A stretch of 64,000 bases of DNA from Bacteroidota bacterium (GTDB lineage Bacteria; Bacteroidota; Ignavibacteria; UBA10030; UBA8401). A program made the position numbers and the translations under genes. The stretch lies in contig WBUG01000001.1 of the NCBI GenBank assembly GCA_008933835.1, positions 62,001-126,000 on the forward strand, written 5' to 3'. Every line of letters begins with the position of its first letter. Position 1 is the first letter of the stretch. Below are positions 1 to 9,694 of this stretch, in pieces. The notes below the pieces were generated by a model, which made no database searches, had not been told where the DNA came from, and saw nothing but the letters and a program-made list of their open reading frames with translations.

Positions 1-614
1 CGGAGTTCGCCCGCAATGTGCTGGAAGTGATGCGCCAGCCTCTCGAGGATGGACGCGTCACCATCAGCCGTTCGAGGATGTCGGTCGACTTTCCCGCGAG
101 TTTCATGCTCGTCTGCGCGATGAACCCCTGTCCCTGCGGCAACCACGGCAATCCGGGAGCGGAATGCACCTGCACGCCGCTGCAGATCCAGAAGTACATG
201 GGGAAGATCTCCGGTCCGCTGCTGGACCGCATCGACATCCATGTCGAAGTCCCGGCGGTGAAGGTGGCGGAACTGGCGCAGAAGCGGCCGGGCGAAGCGT
301 CCGCGGCCATACGGGAGCGGGTCGTCACAGCGCGCGACGTGCAGCTGCGGCGCTTCTCGGAACGGCAGAAGCATCTCTACTCCAACGCGGCGATGCAGTC
401 CCGCGACATCCGCGAGTTCTGCCGCATCGATGCGGCGGGGGAGGAGCTGCTCAAGATGGCGATGACGAAGCTCGGGCTCTCCGCTCGGGCGTACGACCGC
501 ATCCTGAAAGTGTCGCGGACCATCGCTGACCTCGCCGGTACGGAGCATATCCGGACCGAGCACCTTAGCGAAGCGATCCAGTACCGCAGTCTCGATCGGA
601 ATCTCTGGATGTGA
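1..614 (+). CDS. comM: Mg-chelatase-like AAA ATPase, ComM/YifB family (C-terminal part, truncated by window edge)
   Basis: Reading frame open from window start; [15 protein letters not shown] and [17 protein letters not shown] motifs typical of ComM/YifB. Confidence 0.9.
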   Translation, partial: EFARNVLEVMRQPLEDGRVTISRSRMSVDFPASFMLVCAMNPCPCGNHGNPGAECTCTPLQIQKYMGKISGPLLDRIDIHVEVPAVKVAELAQKRPGEASAAIRERVVTARDVQLRRFSERQKHLYSNAAMQSRDIREFCRIDAAGEELLKMAMTKLGLSARAYDRILKVSRTIADLAGTEHIRTEHLSEAIQYRSLDRNLWM

Positions 615-703
615 CCGTTCAATCGATGAGACCACCTCTGTCGCAATCGATAAAACCCTCTTTTATCGTATTTAATATTGAAAAGACAGAATTATCCGCT
701 TAT

Positions 704-734
704 CGGTTTTGCGGATCGAATATTCGAAAAACCG
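704..734. promoter_or_regulatory. Inverted repeat CGGTTTT...AAAACCG with inner CGAATATTCG, upstream of rrf2-cydAB
   Basis: Arms 704-710 and 728-734 read directly; function not established. Confidence 0.4.
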
Positions 735-751
735 CTGAAATGATGCCGTTT

Positions 752-778
752 CAAATGTGACAAAAGGAGTCACATTTG
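752..778. promoter_or_regulatory. Perfect 10-bp inverted repeat CAAATGTGAC-N7-GTCACATTTG, candidate operator upstream of rrf2-cydAB
   Basis: Dyad read directly; position about 50 bp upstream of the Rrf2 ORF. Confidence 0.5.
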
Positions 779-830
779 GCATTAAGATTGTAATGATGTC
801 GTCGGTTCTTATGATTGAGAGGGAAATGGA

Positions 831-1262
831 ATGACGATGACATTGATGATCGAATACGCCGTCCGGATGCTCATGGCGATGGGAACCGCCGAACCGGGGG
901 CCATCTTCAACATCCGCGCCATCGCCCAGCTGTACGGAATTCCGGAAAAGTATCTCCGGAAGATCGTTCCGCTGCTGACGAAGCAGGGGATCCTTCTCTC
1001 GAAGAAAGGGAACCGGGGCGGTATTGCGCTGGCACGTCCGGCGGATTCCATATCGCTCCTGGACATCATCATGGCGGTCGACGGCGACATCTTCCTGAAC
1101 CGCTGCACGTTCTCGGAGACCTTCTGCCACCGCACCCCCTGGTGCGCGGTCCATTCCGTCTGGGTGGAAGCGCAGGAACATCTGAAGTCGTTCCTTGCGA
1201 AGAAATCCATTCGGCACCTCGCAGCGCAAACTGCGTACAATAAACTGCACCACACCGCATAA
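831..1262 (+). CDS. Rrf2-family transcriptional regulator with three-cysteine (CX6CX5C) putative Fe-S site
   Basis: 143 aa; winged-helix Rrf2 pattern (IRAIAQLYGIPEKYLRKIVPLLTKQGIL...KKGNRGG); CTFSETFCHRTPWC. Confidence 0.88.
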   Translation: MTMTLMIEYAVRMLMAMGTAEPGAIFNIRAIAQLYGIPEKYLRKIVPLLTKQGILLSKKGNRGGIALARPADSISLLDIIMAVDGDIFLNRCTFSETFCHRTPWCAVHSVWVEAQEHLKSFLAKKSIRHLAAQTAYNKLHHTA

Positions 1263-1274
1263 AGGAGAACATCT

Positions 1275-2606
1275 ATGGATGCATTGCTCTTGGCCAGGAT
1301 CCAGTTCGCCATGACGGTGGGATTCCACTTCATCTTTCCGCCGCTCTCCATCGGACTGGCATGGCTGCTGGTCATCATCGAGGGACTGGGATGGAGGACG
1401 AAGAATCCCGTCTACACCGTCATCGGCAAGTTTTACGGCAGGATCCTCGGCATCATTTTCGCCGTGGGCGTGGCGACGGGCATCGTGATGGAGTTCCAGT
1501 TCGGCACCAACTGGGCCGAATATTCCAAGTTCGTCGGCGATATCTTCGGCGCTCCGCTCGCGGCCGAAGGGCTCTTCGCCTTTTTCCTCGAGTCGACCTT
1601 CCTCGGACTGTACCTGCTCGGCCGCAACCGCGTCTCGGCCGGCGTGCACTGGTTCTCCATTCTGATGGTCGCGGTCGGTTCCACCATCTCCGCCTTCTGG
1701 ATCCTCGTCGCCAATTCGTGGCAGCAGACGCCGGCGGGGTTCACGCTGCGTAACGGCCGGGCGGAGCTCACGGACTTCTGGGCTGCGGTCTTCAATCCCT
1801 CGACCATGGTCCGTTTCTTCCACACCGTCGATGCCGCGCTCATCGCGGGTTCCTTCCTCGTCGCCGGTACGGCGGCCTACCTCATCGTGAAGGGGATCCA
1901 GACCGAGACCGCCAAGAAGGCGCTCACGATCGGCATCGTGACCGGTCTCGCCGTTTCGCTGCTGGAAGTCTTTCCGTTCGGCCACGAACACGGCCGCCAG
2001 GTGGCGCAGACGCAGCCGGAGAAGTTCGCCGCCATTCAGGGGCTGTACACGTCGCAGTCCGGCGCGCCGGTCGCCCTCTTCGCGCTTCCCACGGACCGTC
2101 CGCCGGAACTGAAGGCGAAGGTGGAGATCCCCGGTCTGCTGAGCTGGCTCGCGTTCGGCGACGTCAACGCGACCATCAAGGGCATCAATGAGTTCCCGGC
2201 GGACGAGGTGCCGCCCCTGTGGCTCACCTTCGTTTCGTACCACAACATGGTGGCGCTGGGGATGTACTTCATCCTAGTGATGGCCGTCGCGGTGTTCCTG
2301 CGCTGGCGCGGGACGCTGTGGAACAGTCCTCGCTTCCTCAAACTCCTCTTCTGGTCCATCCCGCTGCCGGTGGCCGCCTGTCAGTTCGGGTGGGTGGCGG
2401 CGGAGGTGGGACGGCAGCCGTGGATCGTCTATAAACTGATGCGCACCGCCGATGCGGCGTCCGTCGTCGTGGGGGCAGGGGAGATCCTCTTCTCCATCAT
2501 CCTGTTCGCGCTCATTGACGTGTTGCTGTTCACGCTGCTCGTTCACTTCATCATGAAACAGCTTCGCCGCGGTCCGGAACCGCTGCATCTGAAGGAGGCC
2601 GTATGA
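1275..2606 (+). CDS. cydA: Cytochrome bd ubiquinol oxidase subunit I (short Q-loop type)
   Basis: ARIQFAMTVGFHFIFPPLSIG, GWVAAEVGRQPW; followed directly by cydB. Confidence 0.97.
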   Translation: MDALLLARIQFAMTVGFHFIFPPLSIGLAWLLVIIEGLGWRTKNPVYTVIGKFYGRILGIIFAVGVATGIVMEFQFGTNWAEYSKFVGDIFGAPLAAEGLFAFFLESTFLGLYLLGRNRVSAGVHWFSILMVAVGSTISAFWILVANSWQQTPAGFTLRNGRAELTDFWAAVFNPSTMVRFFHTVDAALIAGSFLVAGTAAYLIVKGIQTETAKKALTIGIVTGLAVSLLEVFPFGHEHGRQVAQTQPEKFAAIQGLYTSQSGAPVALFALPTDRPPELKAKVEIPGLLSWLAFGDVNATIKGINEFPADEVPPLWLTFVSYHNMVALGMYFILVMAVAVFLRWRGTLWNSPRFLKLLFWSIPLPVAACQFGWVAAEVGRQPWIVYKLMRTADAASVVVGAGEILFSIILFALIDVLLFTLLVHFIMKQLRRGPEPLHLKEAV

Positions 2607-3622
2607 TCGATCTTAATGCCATCTGGTTCGTGCTCGTCGCCGTCCTCATCGTCGGTTATGCCGTGCTCGACGGCTTCGACCTCGGCGTCGGTATGCTCCA
2701 TCTCTTCGCGAAGGACGAGACGGAGCGCCGGAAGAACTTCAACGCCATCGGTCCGGTGTGGGACGGCAACGAAGTGTGGCTGCTGACGGGTGGCGGCGCG
2801 CTCTTCGCCGCGTTCCCGGTCGTGTACGCCACGGTCTTCAGCGGCTTCTACATGGCGCTCATGCTGCTGCTGGCCGCGCTCATCTTCCGCGCGGTGTCGT
2901 TCGAGTTCCGCAGCAAGTCCGAGACCCCGGGGGCGAAACGGGCGTGGGACGCCGCCTTCGGCGTATCGAGCTTCCTCATCGCGCTGCTCCTCTCGGTCGC
3001 GTTCGGCAACATCCTCAGCGGCGTTCCGCTGACGGCGGACGGGACGTACACCGGCACCTTCTTCGGTCTGCTCGATCCGTACTCCGTCCTCGTCGGTCTG
3101 CTCGGCGTGTCGCTCTTCGTGATGCACGGAGCGGTGTACATGATGATGAAGTGCGACGGCGCGCAGCACGAACGGATGACCCGCACCGCCACCGGAGCGT
3201 GGGTCGCGGTCATCGTCCTCTTCCTGGCCGCCACCATGGCGACCTATTTCGCGGCGCCGTACCTGCTGGAAGACTCGCTCGGGAACCCGCTCATCTGGCT
3301 CTTCCTCGTTCTGCTGCTCGGCTCCATGGCGTACCTTCCGGTGGGCATCAAAGCCGGCCGTGGGGGATGGTCGTTCACGGCGTCGTCGGCGGTCATCGCG
3401 TCGCTGCTCGGCCTCAGCGCGGTGAGCCTTTTCCCGCGCCTGGTCCCGTCCAGTCTGGACCTCGCATACAGCCTCACTGTGTATAACTCCTCCTCGTCGC
3501 CGTACACCCTCAACGCGATGCTCATCATCGCGCTCATCGGCGTTCCCATCGTCCTCGCGTACACCATCTTCATCTACCGGGTGTTCAAAGGGAAGGTGGT
3601 CTTCGACGAAGAGAGCTATTGA
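2603..3622 (+). CDS. cydB: Cytochrome bd ubiquinol oxidase subunit II
   Basis: YAVLDGFDLGVGMLHLF...GPVWDGNEVWLLTGGGALFAAFP; overlaps cydA stop. Confidence 0.97.
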   Translation: MIDLNAIWFVLVAVLIVGYAVLDGFDLGVGMLHLFAKDETERRKNFNAIGPVWDGNEVWLLTGGGALFAAFPVVYATVFSGFYMALMLLLAALIFRAVSFEFRSKSETPGAKRAWDAAFGVSSFLIALLLSVAFGNILSGVPLTADGTYTGTFFGLLDPYSVLVGLLGVSLFVMHGAVYMMMKCDGAQHERMTRTATGAWVAVIVLFLAATMATYFAAPYLLEDSLGNPLIWLFLVLLLGSMAYLPVGIKAGRGGWSFTASSAVIASLLGLSAVSLFPRLVPSSLDLAYSLTVYNSSSSPYTLNAMLIIALIGVPIVLAYTIFIYRVFKGKVVFDEESY

Positions 3623-3650
3623 GACGGCCCGTCCGTCCGCGTCACAATAT

Positions 3651-3687
3651 GCGCCTCCCGAGCGTTCAGCCGGAGGCGCTTTTTTTT
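3651..3687 (+). terminator. Intrinsic terminator after cydB
   Basis: GCGCCTCC ... GGAGGCGC followed by T8. Confidence 0.85.
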
Positions 3688-3718
3688 CCTGCGATGCGCA
3701 TTATGGGCGGCTTCCCGC

Positions 3719-3746
3719 TTGACATCGCCGTAGAATTGTGTATATT
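3719..3746 (+). promoter_or_regulatory. Sigma70-like promoter TTGACA-N16-TATATT for the SAM riboswitch/met transcript
   Basis: Consensus -35 and near-consensus -10 just upstream of the riboswitch. Confidence 0.7.
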
Positions 3747-3770
3747 ACAGATAGTTCTTTCAAACGAGCA

Positions 3771-3881
3771 TTTCATCAAGAGTGGACGAGGGACTGACCC
3801 GACGACTCCACAGCAACCGGTTCCGATGGCGATCGGAATGTCAGGTGCTCCATTCAGAAACCCCCACGGGTGAAGATGAAC
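3771..3881 (+). ncRNA. SAM-I-type (S-box) riboswitch aptamer upstream of metY-metX
   Basis: GAGGGACTGACCCG...CAGCAACC...AGGTGCTCC core; P1 TTCATC (3772-3777)/GATGAA (3875-3880); located before methionine genes. Confidence 0.85.
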
Positions 3882-3895
3882 AAAGGACCGCACAC

Positions 3896-3931
3896 GACCC
3901 CTTTCTGTTCATCCACGGAAAGGGGTCTTTT
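3896..3931 (+). terminator. Riboswitch-controlled intrinsic terminator
   Basis: GACCCCTTTC (3896-3905)/GAAAGGGGTC (3918-3927) 10-bp stem then TTTT. Confidence 0.85.
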
Positions 3932-3983
3932 CGTTTCCATCGCTCCGGACGGTGCACCGGTCTTCGCACCCGAAACCCGATGA

Positions 3984-5492
<1,509 letters not shown>

Positions 5493-5551
5493 TCACCGAA
5501 CCTTGACGGCCGCGGACGGGGACCATTTCCCCCGTCCGCACGTCATCTTCC

Positions 5552-6652
5552 ATGAACGATGCTATGATCGTCGAAACACGATACCAGGACCTCTACACGC
5601 CGGACGACCCGTTCACCATGGAGTCCGGAGCGACGCTCCCGAACGTCACGGTCGCCTACGAGACGTACGGAACGCTCGACGCGTCCGGAACGAACGCTGT
5701 ACTGGTGTGCCATGCCTTGACCGGCAGCGCACATGCCGCGGGGCTTCATCCCGGCGAATCGACGCCGGGCGGCTGGTGGGATTCGTTCATCGGCCCCGGC
5801 AAGCCGCTCGATACGGAACGCTTCTTCGTCATCTGTTCCAACTTCCTCGGAAGCTGCTACGGGACCACCGGTCCGCTCTCCATCGACCCGTCGACAGGAC
5901 GGCCGTACGGGATGACCTTTCCGCAGATGACCGTGCGCGACATGGTGACCGTGCAGAAGCGTCTCATCGACCAGCTGGGGGTGCGTCAGCTCCGCACGGT
6001 CATCGGCGGTTCGCTCGGCGGAATGCAGGTGCTCGAATGGGGAGTGATGTTCCCGGACTCGGTCGCATCCCTCATCCCCATCGCGACGTCAGCGCAGCAT
6101 TCCGCCTGGAGCGTCGGACTGAACGATATCGGCCGCCAGGCGATCATGAACGATCCCGATTGGCGCGGAGGGGAGTACCATGGACACGGCCAGCCGCGCC
6201 GCGGTCTCTCCCTCGCTCGGCAGGTGGCGATGATGTCGTACCGGAGCGAACGGGAGTTCGCCGGCCGTTTCGGACGCGCGAAGCGGCAGGAGAACGGTGA
6301 CCGGTTCGATCCGGAGAACATCTTTCAGGTGGAAAGCTACCTCCGGCATCAGGGGAAGAAACTGGTGGACCGGTTCGACGCGAACACCTACCTGTACATC
6401 ACCCGTGCGATGGACCTGCACGACGTCGCGTACGGCCGGGGAGCGCTCCCGGACGTGCTTGCCTCGGTCCGTCATCCCGCCCTCTGCATCGGCATCGATT
6501 CGGACATCCTGTATCCCGCCCACGAGCAGCGCTCCATCGCCGAAGCCCTTCTCTCGGCCGAATACCGCGAGATCGCCTCCCCGTACGGCCACGATGCGTT
6601 CCTCATCGAGTTCGAACAGATGGCCTCCTTCGTCCGGGAGTTCCTCCGGTAA
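5552..6652 (+). CDS. metX: Homoserine O-acetyltransferase
   Basis: alpha/beta hydrolase with VIGGSLGGMQVLEW, CHALTGSAHA; follows metY. Confidence 0.94.
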   Translation: MNDAMIVETRYQDLYTPDDPFTMESGATLPNVTVAYETYGTLDASGTNAVLVCHALTGSAHAAGLHPGESTPGGWWDSFIGPGKPLDTERFFVICSNFLGSCYGTTGPLSIDPSTGRPYGMTFPQMTVRDMVTVQKRLIDQLGVRQLRTVIGGSLGGMQVLEWGVMFPDSVASLIPIATSAQHSAWSVGLNDIGRQAIMNDPDWRGGEYHGHGQPRRGLSLARQVAMMSYRSEREFAGRFGRAKRQENGDRFDPENIFQVESYLRHQGKKLVDRFDANTYLYITRAMDLHDVAYGRGALPDVLASVRHPALCIGIDSDILYPAHEQRSIAEALLSAEYREIASPYGHDAFLIEFEQMASFVREFLR

Positions 6653-6660
6653 CGATCCTC

Positions 6661-6685
6661 TTTCCCGTCCAGCGGGATTTTTTTT
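6661..6685 (+). terminator. Probable intrinsic terminator after metX
   Basis: TCCCGtccagCGGGA followed by T8 (short stem). Confidence 0.5.
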
Positions 6686-6728
6686 CTCCCGTAAATTCTT
6701 TATTTTGAAGGAGAAAGAGAGTGCCCGC

Positions 6729-8045
6729 ATGCCTGTTCCCTTAGTGGCCATCGTCGGACGGCCCAACGTCGGTAAATCAACGCTGTTCAACCGCATCATC
6801 GGTGCCCAGACCGCCATCGTTCACGATGAGCCCGGGGTCACCCGCGACCGTCATTACGGTACGGCGGAGTGGACAGGGAAGCGGTTCATGCTCATCGACA
6901 CCGGCGGGTTCGTCCCCGATTCGGACGAAGTGTTCGAGAAGGCCATCCGCGAACAGTCGCACATCGCCATCAACGAGGCGGACAAGGTCCTCTTCGTCGC
7001 CGACGGACGGGAAGGACTGACCCCCATCGACCGGGAGATCGCTCTCATCCTCCGCAAGGCGAACAAGAAGGTGCTGCTGGTGGTGAACAAGGTCGACGCG
7101 GCGAAGGACGAACACACCGGCGCGGTGTTCCACCGGCTCGGTCTCGGCGACCCGTACACCATCGGCGCGCTCGGCGGACGGAAGATCGGCGATTTCCTCG
7201 ATGACCTCACCGCTGACTTCGCGCTGCAGGAGGGGGACGGGCCGGACGACCAGCAGCTGCGTATCGCCGTCATCGGCAAACCGAACGTCGGAAAGTCCTC
7301 CCTCGTCAACGCGCTGCTCGGCGAAGAGCGCGCCATCGTCACTCCCGTCGCCGGCACCACGCGGGACCCCATCGACTCCGTCATCCGGCACTTCGGCGAG
7401 GACATCCTCCTCGTCGACACCGCCGGCCTCATGCGCAAGAGCCGCATCCGCGAGAACGTCGATTTCTATTCCACCATCCGCACCATGAAGGCCATCGACC
7501 GCTGCAACCTCGCGGTGGTGATGCTCGACGCCAGCGAACCGCTGGAGAAGCAGGACCTGCGCATCGTACAGACCGCCGTGGAGAAGAACATCGGCATCGT
7601 CGTGGCGGTGAACAAATGGGACGCGGTGGAGAAGGACCCGACGACCGCCAAGCTGTACGAGGAGACCCTCCGTACGAAGCTCCGCACCTACGGGTACATT
7701 CCCGTCATCTTCATCTCCGCCAAATCGAAGCAGCGCATCTTCAAATTGCTCGACCTGGCGAAGAAGGTGCACGCCAACCGCGGCATGCGCATCCCGACCA
7801 GTTCCGTGAACGAACGGCTGCTGGCGGACATCCAGCGGTACCCGCCCTCCACCAAGACCGGCAAGGACATCCGGCTCAACTACGTCACCCAGGTGAAGTC
7901 CGCGCCGCCGGTCTTCGCCTTCTTCGCCAACGAACCGCAGCTCGTCACGGAAGTGTACAAACGCTACCTCGAGAACCGCATCCGCGAGCACTTCGGGTTC
8001 GACGGCGTTCCCCTGACGCTCGTCTTCAAACGCAAACGAAAATGA
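6729..8045 (+). CDS. der: Ribosome-biogenesis GTPase Der (EngA)
   Basis: Two tandem GTPase domains (GRPNVGKSTLFNRI; GKPNVGKSSLVNALLGEERAIV), KH-like C-terminus; start set at MPVPLVAIVGRPN inside the longer ORF. Confidence 0.96.
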   Translation: MPVPLVAIVGRPNVGKSTLFNRIIGAQTAIVHDEPGVTRDRHYGTAEWTGKRFMLIDTGGFVPDSDEVFEKAIREQSHIAINEADKVLFVADGREGLTPIDREIALILRKANKKVLLVVNKVDAAKDEHTGAVFHRLGLGDPYTIGALGGRKIGDFLDDLTADFALQEGDGPDDQQLRIAVIGKPNVGKSSLVNALLGEERAIVTPVAGTTRDPIDSVIRHFGEDILLVDTAGLMRKSRIRENVDFYSTIRTMKAIDRCNLAVVMLDASEPLEKQDLRIVQTAVEKNIGIVVAVNKWDAVEKDPTTAKLYEETLRTKLRTYGYIPVIFISAKSKQRIFKLLDLAKKVHANRGMRIPTSSVNERLLADIQRYPPSTKTGKDIRLNYVTQVKSAPPVFAFFANEPQLVTEVYKRYLENRIREHFGFDGVPLTLVFKRKRK

Positions 8046-8064
8046 ACACCATCCGCGAGGACCT

Positions 8065-8691
8065 ATGGGCAATGTGACCGTCATCGACCACCCGCTCGTA
8101 CAGCGCGACCTCGCCATCCTCCGGGACCGGAACACGCCCAACCAGCTCTTCCGCACCGTGCTCTCCCGCGTCGCCGGTATGATGGCCTTCGTCGTCACCC
8201 ACGATTTCGCCGTCACGACCTATCAGCTCGAGACGCCGCTCGAACGGACCAAGGGCCTGCGGCTCAAGAACGACATCGTCATCGTTCCGGTGCTCCGCGC
8301 CGGTCTCGGGATGGTGGAAGGCTTCATGAACGTGCTTCCCGAAGCGCGCGTAGGTCACGTCGGACTGTACCGGGACGAGGAGACGCTCGAGCCGGTGGAC
8401 TACTACTCCAAGTTCCCCAAGACGCTCGCCAAGAGCCTCGTCCTCCTCATCGATCCGATGCTCGCCACCGGCGGCAGCGGCAAAGCGGCGCTCACCTTCC
8501 TGAAGACGAAAGGGGCGAAGAACATCCGCTTCGTGTGTCTGGTCGCCTCGCCCGCCGGCATCAAGATCGTGGAGAAGAACCATCCGGACGTTCCCATCTA
8601 CTGCGCGTCGGTGGACCGCGGACTGAACCGTCGCGGCTACATCCTGCCCGGACTGGGTGACGCCGGCGACCGCGTCTTCGGAACGGAGTGA
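8065..8691 (+). CDS. upp: Uracil phosphoribosyltransferase
   Basis: VTVIDHPLVQRDLAILRD...; PRPP motif LIDPMLATGGS; PGLGDAGDRVFGT C-terminus. Confidence 0.96.
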   Translation: MGNVTVIDHPLVQRDLAILRDRNTPNQLFRTVLSRVAGMMAFVVTHDFAVTTYQLETPLERTKGLRLKNDIVIVPVLRAGLGMVEGFMNVLPEARVGHVGLYRDEETLEPVDYYSKFPKTLAKSLVLLIDPMLATGGSGKAALTFLKTKGAKNIRFVCLVASPAGIKIVEKNHPDVPIYCASVDRGLNRRGYILPGLGDAGDRVFGTE

Positions 8692-8695
8692 ACCG

Positions 8696-9694
8696 GTGAG
8701 ATCGCTGGTCATCGCCGCCGTCCTGTTCGTCTCGACGGCATCCGGGCAGTTGCTTCCGGACCAGCGCCAGCACGGGCTCCTCGTCACCGGCATCCGCCTC
8801 ACGCTGGAACAGCGGTACGATTCTGCCGAAACCGTCTTCCGTTCCATGATCCGGGAGTGGCCCGCGCACCCTTCCGGGTACCTCTACCTGGCCGGCATGA
8901 TGCAGGCGCGCACCACCGATTACGGCGACACGTTCAACGAGCGGCGGTACGATTCGCTCCTCTCCGCCGCGGCGGAGCTCGGCGAACGGATGGCGGAGCA
9001 GGAGGGGGGGGAGGCCGCCGGTCTCTACTACCAGGGGGCGTCCGATGCGTTCCGCTCCTTCACCGCGTCCGAAGGGGGGAATCTCCCGACCGGATTCTAT
9101 TACGGCGTGAGCGCCGGCGGACTCCTCGAGCGTTGTCTTGAGGCGGACCCGTCGTACACGCAGGCGCGGAACATCCTCGGCGCCTACTACTACTGGCGCA
9201 GCAAACTGGCCTGGATCCCGTTCGTGACCGACCGGACGGAAGAGGGGATCTCGTTCATCAAGCAGACGCTCTCCCATCCGTACGAGCGGCACCTCGCCTC
9301 GCACAACCTGATGCTGGTGCTCATCGACGAGGAACGGTACGCCGATGCGGAGTCGTACGGTCTGGCGATGCTCGCGCAGTATCCGGACAACCGCTCCTTC
9401 CTCTGGAACATGGTGACGGTCTATGAACGCTGGGGCCGCCGCCGCGAGCTCGACGCCGTCGTCCGCCGCCTGCTGGACAGCGCGCTCCGGGCGCCGGTCG
9501 TCAACCGGTACACCGAGGCGATGTGCCGGCTGAAGATGGCGCAGTACGCCTTCTCCCTCGGCGACCGCGGCACAGCGCGGCGCGAATGCCGGGCCGTGCT
9601 CGATCTGCGGCCGTACATCGGCCGCACGCGGGGCGACCTCCGGGCGAAGGTCTCGGCGGCCGAACGGCTCCTCTCCGACATGGACGAACGATAA
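8696..9694 (+). CDS. Secreted TPR-like hypothetical protein
   Basis: GTG start with signal-peptide-like VRSLVIAAVLFVSTASGQ; helical repeats; stop overlaps next start (TAATG). Confidence 0.7.
   Translation: MRSLVIAAVLFVSTASGQLLPDQRQHGLLVTGIRLTLEQRYDSAETVFRSMIREWPAHPSGYLYLAGMMQARTTDYGDTFNERRYDSLLSAAAELGERMAEQEGGEAAGLYYQGASDAFRSFTASEGGNLPTGFYYGVSAGGLLERCLEADPSYTQARNILGAYYYWRSKLAWIPFVTDRTEEGISFIKQTLSHPYERHLASHNLMLVLIDEERYADAESYGLAMLAQYPDNRSFLWNMVTVYERWGRRRELDAVVRRLLDSALRAPVVNRYTEAMCRLKMAQYAFSLGDRGTARRECRAVLDLRPYIGRTRGDLRAKVSAAERLLSDMDER

Noticed and set aside
752-778. CRP site (TGTGA...TCACA)
   Set aside because: Spacing between half-sites is 9 nt, not the 6 nt of CRP/FNR sites; kept only as an uncharacterised dyad
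672-2243. 523-aa minus-strand ORF across rrf2 and cydA
   Set aside because: Antisense to two well-supported genes
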